From Bacillus sp. FJAT-29814 (GTDB lineage: Bacteria > Bacillota > Bacilli > Bacillales > Cytobacillaceae), in the NCBI RefSeq assembly GCF_001510715.1, contig NZ_LMTJ01000002.1, positions 186,001 through 250,000 of the forward strand: DNA of 64,000 bases, written 5' to 3'. The notes beneath the pieces are model-generated. The model was given only the letters and a program-made list of their open reading frames with translations, did not search any database and was not told where the DNA came from. The translations under genes were made by a program, and so were the position numbers. Shown one piece after another: positions 61,735 through 64,000 of this stretch; the stretch's first letter is position 1; each line of letters starts with the position of its first letter.

Positions 61735-62976
61735 CTATTTCCTTTGAGTGATTGGTAATGAAATGATGACCTTTGTTCCTTTTCCTTGTTCACTTGCTAT
61801 CTTTAAGTCACCATTATGGTCTTTTGCAATTTGATGCGACACGATTAACCCTAATCCAGTACCATCCTTTTTAGTCGTGTAAAAAGGTTCAAATAAATTA
61901 TTAATGCTTTCTTTAGAAATTCCGGGACCTTCATCCTCAATAGAAATTCCTAATTTTTTATTATCTAGAACCTGAATATAGATTCTGACCCTGCCTCCAT
62001 CTGGCATTGCCTCGATTGCGTTTTTTATTAGATTAATAAATAACTGTTTTAGCCGACCTTCATCACAATCAACTATTGGGATTGGTTCTCTTTTGATCGT
62101 TTCAACAGTTACACCATTTTCAACAGCCTGATGATTTGTCAGTGATAACGTATAATTGATAATCTGTTCAATATTGGCTTTTTCATATTTGGGCTCTCTT
62201 GGTTTTCCAAGATACATCAAATCGTCAACGATCGCATTAATCCGGTCAATTTCTTGAATCATAATTGGATAATATTCATTAGCTACCGGATTCGCTTCCA
62301 ATTGCAACTGGGTGAATCCCTTTAGCGATGCTAGCGGGTTGCGGATTTCATGTCCTACTGCTGCAGCCATTTGTCCGATAACCGCCAGTTTTTCTTTTTG
62401 ATGCAGTTCCTCATAAACATTTGTTAATGATTTAATATAAGAAAAAAATCTAATTAAAAGGATGAATGCAATCCCGCATAAAATGATTATGCCTAGCATC
62501 GGCGACATAACATTTCCATCTTGTAGGATTAATCCTAATAACAAGTACCGGCCTAGTAGTCCAAAGGTTACAGACCAATAATATTGTTTATTTACAAATA
62601 CAGGTGAAAAGAATACAAACAATAACTCGACAATATTTCCTGACGCAAACGATTGGGAAGACCCAAAATAAACTAAGAAGCTATTTATGCCGTCGAAAAG
62701 AATAAACCCAAATAGCAAAATATATTTAACTATATATGGGTTTCCTTTTTTAATAAATGTTAACGAAATAGGCAATAACATTATAATGAAAAAATAAAGC
62801 CAATATCCTAGCCCATCATTAAGTAAATGTGATGCACCATAGTCTGTATACTTAGGCAAGATAAAATACCAAAATATTTCATAGGTGAAATAAAACAAAT
62901 AGAATAATGACAGTAATAATGTTATCGCCTTTTTTTCTTCGAAAATTAGCTTTGGACTGTTCTTACCTTCTTTCAT
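61735..62976 (-). CDS. membrane sensor histidine kinase, KinB-like
   Basis: 413-residue kinase. About six membrane segments in residues 15-180 are followed by HisKA with the phospho-His in AVGHEIRNPLASLKGF (near 210) and HATPase (NLIKNAIEAMPDGG, DEGPGIS, GTGLGL). The C-terminal half looks like Bacillus sporulation kinases. No response regulator is adjacent, which also fits phosphorelay kinases that feed Spo0F. AGGAGC precedes the ATG. The sensor domain is shared with the HD-GYP protein downstream. Confidence 0.88.
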   Translation of the reverse strand: MKEGKNSPKLIFEEKKAITLLLSLFYLFYFTYEIFWYFILPKYTDYGASHLLNDGLGYWLYFFIIMLLPISLTFIKKGNPYIVKYILLFGFILFDGINSFLVYFGSSQSFASGNIVELLFVFFSPVFVNKQYYWSVTFGLLGRYLLLGLILQDGNVMSPMLGIIILCGIAFILLIRFFSYIKSLTNVYEELHQKEKLAVIGQMAAAVGHEIRNPLASLKGFTQLQLEANPVANEYYPIMIQEIDRINAIVDDLMYLGKPREPKYEKANIEQIINYTLSLTNHQAVENGVTVETIKREPIPIVDCDEGRLKQLFINLIKNAIEAMPDGGRVRIYIQVLDNKKLGISIEDEGPGISKESINNLFEPFYTTKKDGTGLGLIVSHQIAKDHNGDLKIASEQGKGTKVIISLPITQRK

Positions 62977-63107
62977 GTTTGTAGCTCCTTAACCCTGGAT
63001 ACTTTTCACAACATTAAATTAGTTTTATGTTTCTCATACTATTCTACCATTTTTTTAAAAAACTGTTACATATTAATCGATTTTTTTCGACAAATATTTT
63101 ATTGGGA

Positions 63108-63148
63108 AAAAAATAAGGAGCCCCTCCATATGGAGAAACTCCCTGTTT
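63108..63148 (-). terminator. terminator of the amino acid permease gene
   Basis: On the minus strand GGAG-TTCTCCAT pairs with ATGGAGGGGCTCC, followed by TTATTTTTTT. Confidence 0.75.
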
Positions 63149-63153
63149 AGATG

Positions 63154-64000
63154 TTAGCTGGCTTTTTTCAATTGCTCTCCGGCCTGGTTCAATGTCGAAT
63201 GCTTGCGTCCATATGTGAAGTAGACAACCAATCCAAACACTAGCCATACGCTGAAGCTGATCCATGTCAATGCCGGCAGCTGCAATGCCAAATACCCGCA
63301 GAATAAGAAGGCCAGAATCGGGATCCATGGAACTAACGGTACACGGAAGCCAGATTTTACAGTTTTATTTTTTCGCAAAAACAAAATGCCGATTGAAACA
63401 GTCATAAAGGCGAACAATGTACCAATGTTCACGAGTTCAGCCAATTTGTTCAGCGGCAGTACCCCGGCAAAAAACGCTACAAGCGCACAAGTGATCCAAG
63501 AGCCCACAACTGGTGTTTGCTTCTTTTTACTGACTTTCGTAAATACCTTGGGCAATAGTCCATCACGGCTGATCGCATAGAATAAACGGGATTGTCCGTA
63601 AACCAAAACTAGCAATACTGTCGTGATTCCGGTAATCGCGCCAATCGATATAAAGCCGGCAACCCAATCCTGATGAATATAGTTTAAGGCAAACGAAACC
63701 GGATTTTTTACATTAAGGTCAGTATAAGGAACAATTCCAGTTAAAATCGCTGAAACAACAATATATAAAATCGTACAAATTAATAATGATGCGATGATTC
63801 CGATTGGCATATCACGTTGAGGCCGTTTTACTTCTTCAGCGGCAGTGGCTACCGCATCAAAACCAATATAGGCAAAGAAAACAGTTGCCGCACCTGTTGC
63901 CACACCAGAAAAACCAAACGGCATAAACGGCGTCCAATTTGAAGGCTTCACGTACCAAACACCCACTCCGATAAAGAGCATGACTACGGCCAACTTTATG
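63154..64000 (-). CDS. APC-family amino acid permease (YfnA-like), 5' end cut by window
   Basis: C-terminal 282 residues of an amino acid/metabolite permease; the gene continues past the right edge. About eight membrane segments are present. The family segment FFAYIGFDAVATAAEEVKRP lies near the visible start, and YGQSRLFYAISRDGLLP follows. This is the cationic/YfnA-type APC pattern. Substrate cannot be told. A terminator follows the gene. Confidence 0.87.
   Translation of the reverse strand, partial: IKLAVVMLFIGVGVWYVKPSNWTPFMPFGFSGVATGAATVFFAYIGFDAVATAAEEVKRPQRDMPIGIIASLLICTILYIVVSAILTGIVPYTDLNVKNPVSFALNYIHQDWVAGFISIGAITGITTVLLVLVYGQSRLFYAISRDGLLPKVFTKVSKKKQTPVVGSWITCALVAFFAGVLPLNKLAELVNIGTLFAFMTVSIGILFLRKNKTVKSGFRVPLVPWIPILAFLFCGYLALQLPALTWISFSVWLVFGLVVYFTYGRKHSTLNQAGEQLKKAS

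Overview
The window looks like a chromosomal segment of a spore-forming Bacillaceae bacterium (Bacillus/Neobacillus-like). Many proteins match Bacillus subtilis families, and the left 17 kb keeps much of the B. subtilis yfj-yfk-yfl neighbourhood: yfjP, pdaA, yfkD, chaA/yfkE, yfkF, yfkH, a YtxH protein, yfkK and a map-like gene. Ribosome-binding sites are strong AGGAGG types, terminators are clean, and TTG/GTG starts are frequent. No rRNA, tRNA, CRISPR array, prophage or insertion sequence was seen.

Layout. 1-13.7 kb: DNA repair, spore cortex, fumarase, cation and zinc transport, envelope proteins. 13.9-14.7 kb: a biofilm switch made of sinR and a convergent 54-codon sinI, the latter behind a leader that reads as a class-I cyclic-di-GMP riboswitch. 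14.8-24 kb: PfkB-type kinase, small proteins, hutH, topoisomerase III, an MFS transporter, an M29 aminopeptidase. 24.2-26.4 kb: a three-gene DUF6230/DUF6114/proline-rich secreted protein operon. 26.7-31 kb: mscL, a BAX-inhibitor-like channel, an aromatic amino acid hydroxylase, a SpoVB-like flippase. 31-34.6 kb: LiaIH-LiaFSR envelope-stress system without a liaG. 34.7-44.8 kb: CAP protein, Rieske oxidoreductase, amidase, DEAD-box helicase, CopC/CopD, acyl-CoA ligase. 44.8-46.1 kb: SCP2 protein and a divergent TetR gene. 46-50.9 kb: polyferredoxin, T-box-controlled brnQ, glnS. 50.9-58.9 kb: a probable eleven-gene minus-strand operon joining a molybdopterin oxidoreductase with two kinases, a NarL-type regulator and an NreA-like GAF protein. 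59-63 kb: a PqqD/RRE-M50 peptidase, a 23-residue CWWC peptide, and two membrane sensors (HD-GYP and histidine kinase) that share one type of membrane domain. The right edge cuts an amino acid permease.

The two most notable candidates may be linked through cyclic-di-GMP. The first is the riboswitch-controlled SinI anti-repressor. The second is a possible peptide-signalling cassette: tiny peptide, RRE-peptidase, and twin sensors, one of which should degrade cyclic-di-GMP. The link itself is inference. The intergenic DNA also carries several families of short phased repeats with 20-21 bp periods and a duplicated structured element that no gene explains.

Coding coordinates use starts chosen by ribosome-binding site where the longest frame looked over-extended. 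Functions are from motif recognition only; no database search was run.
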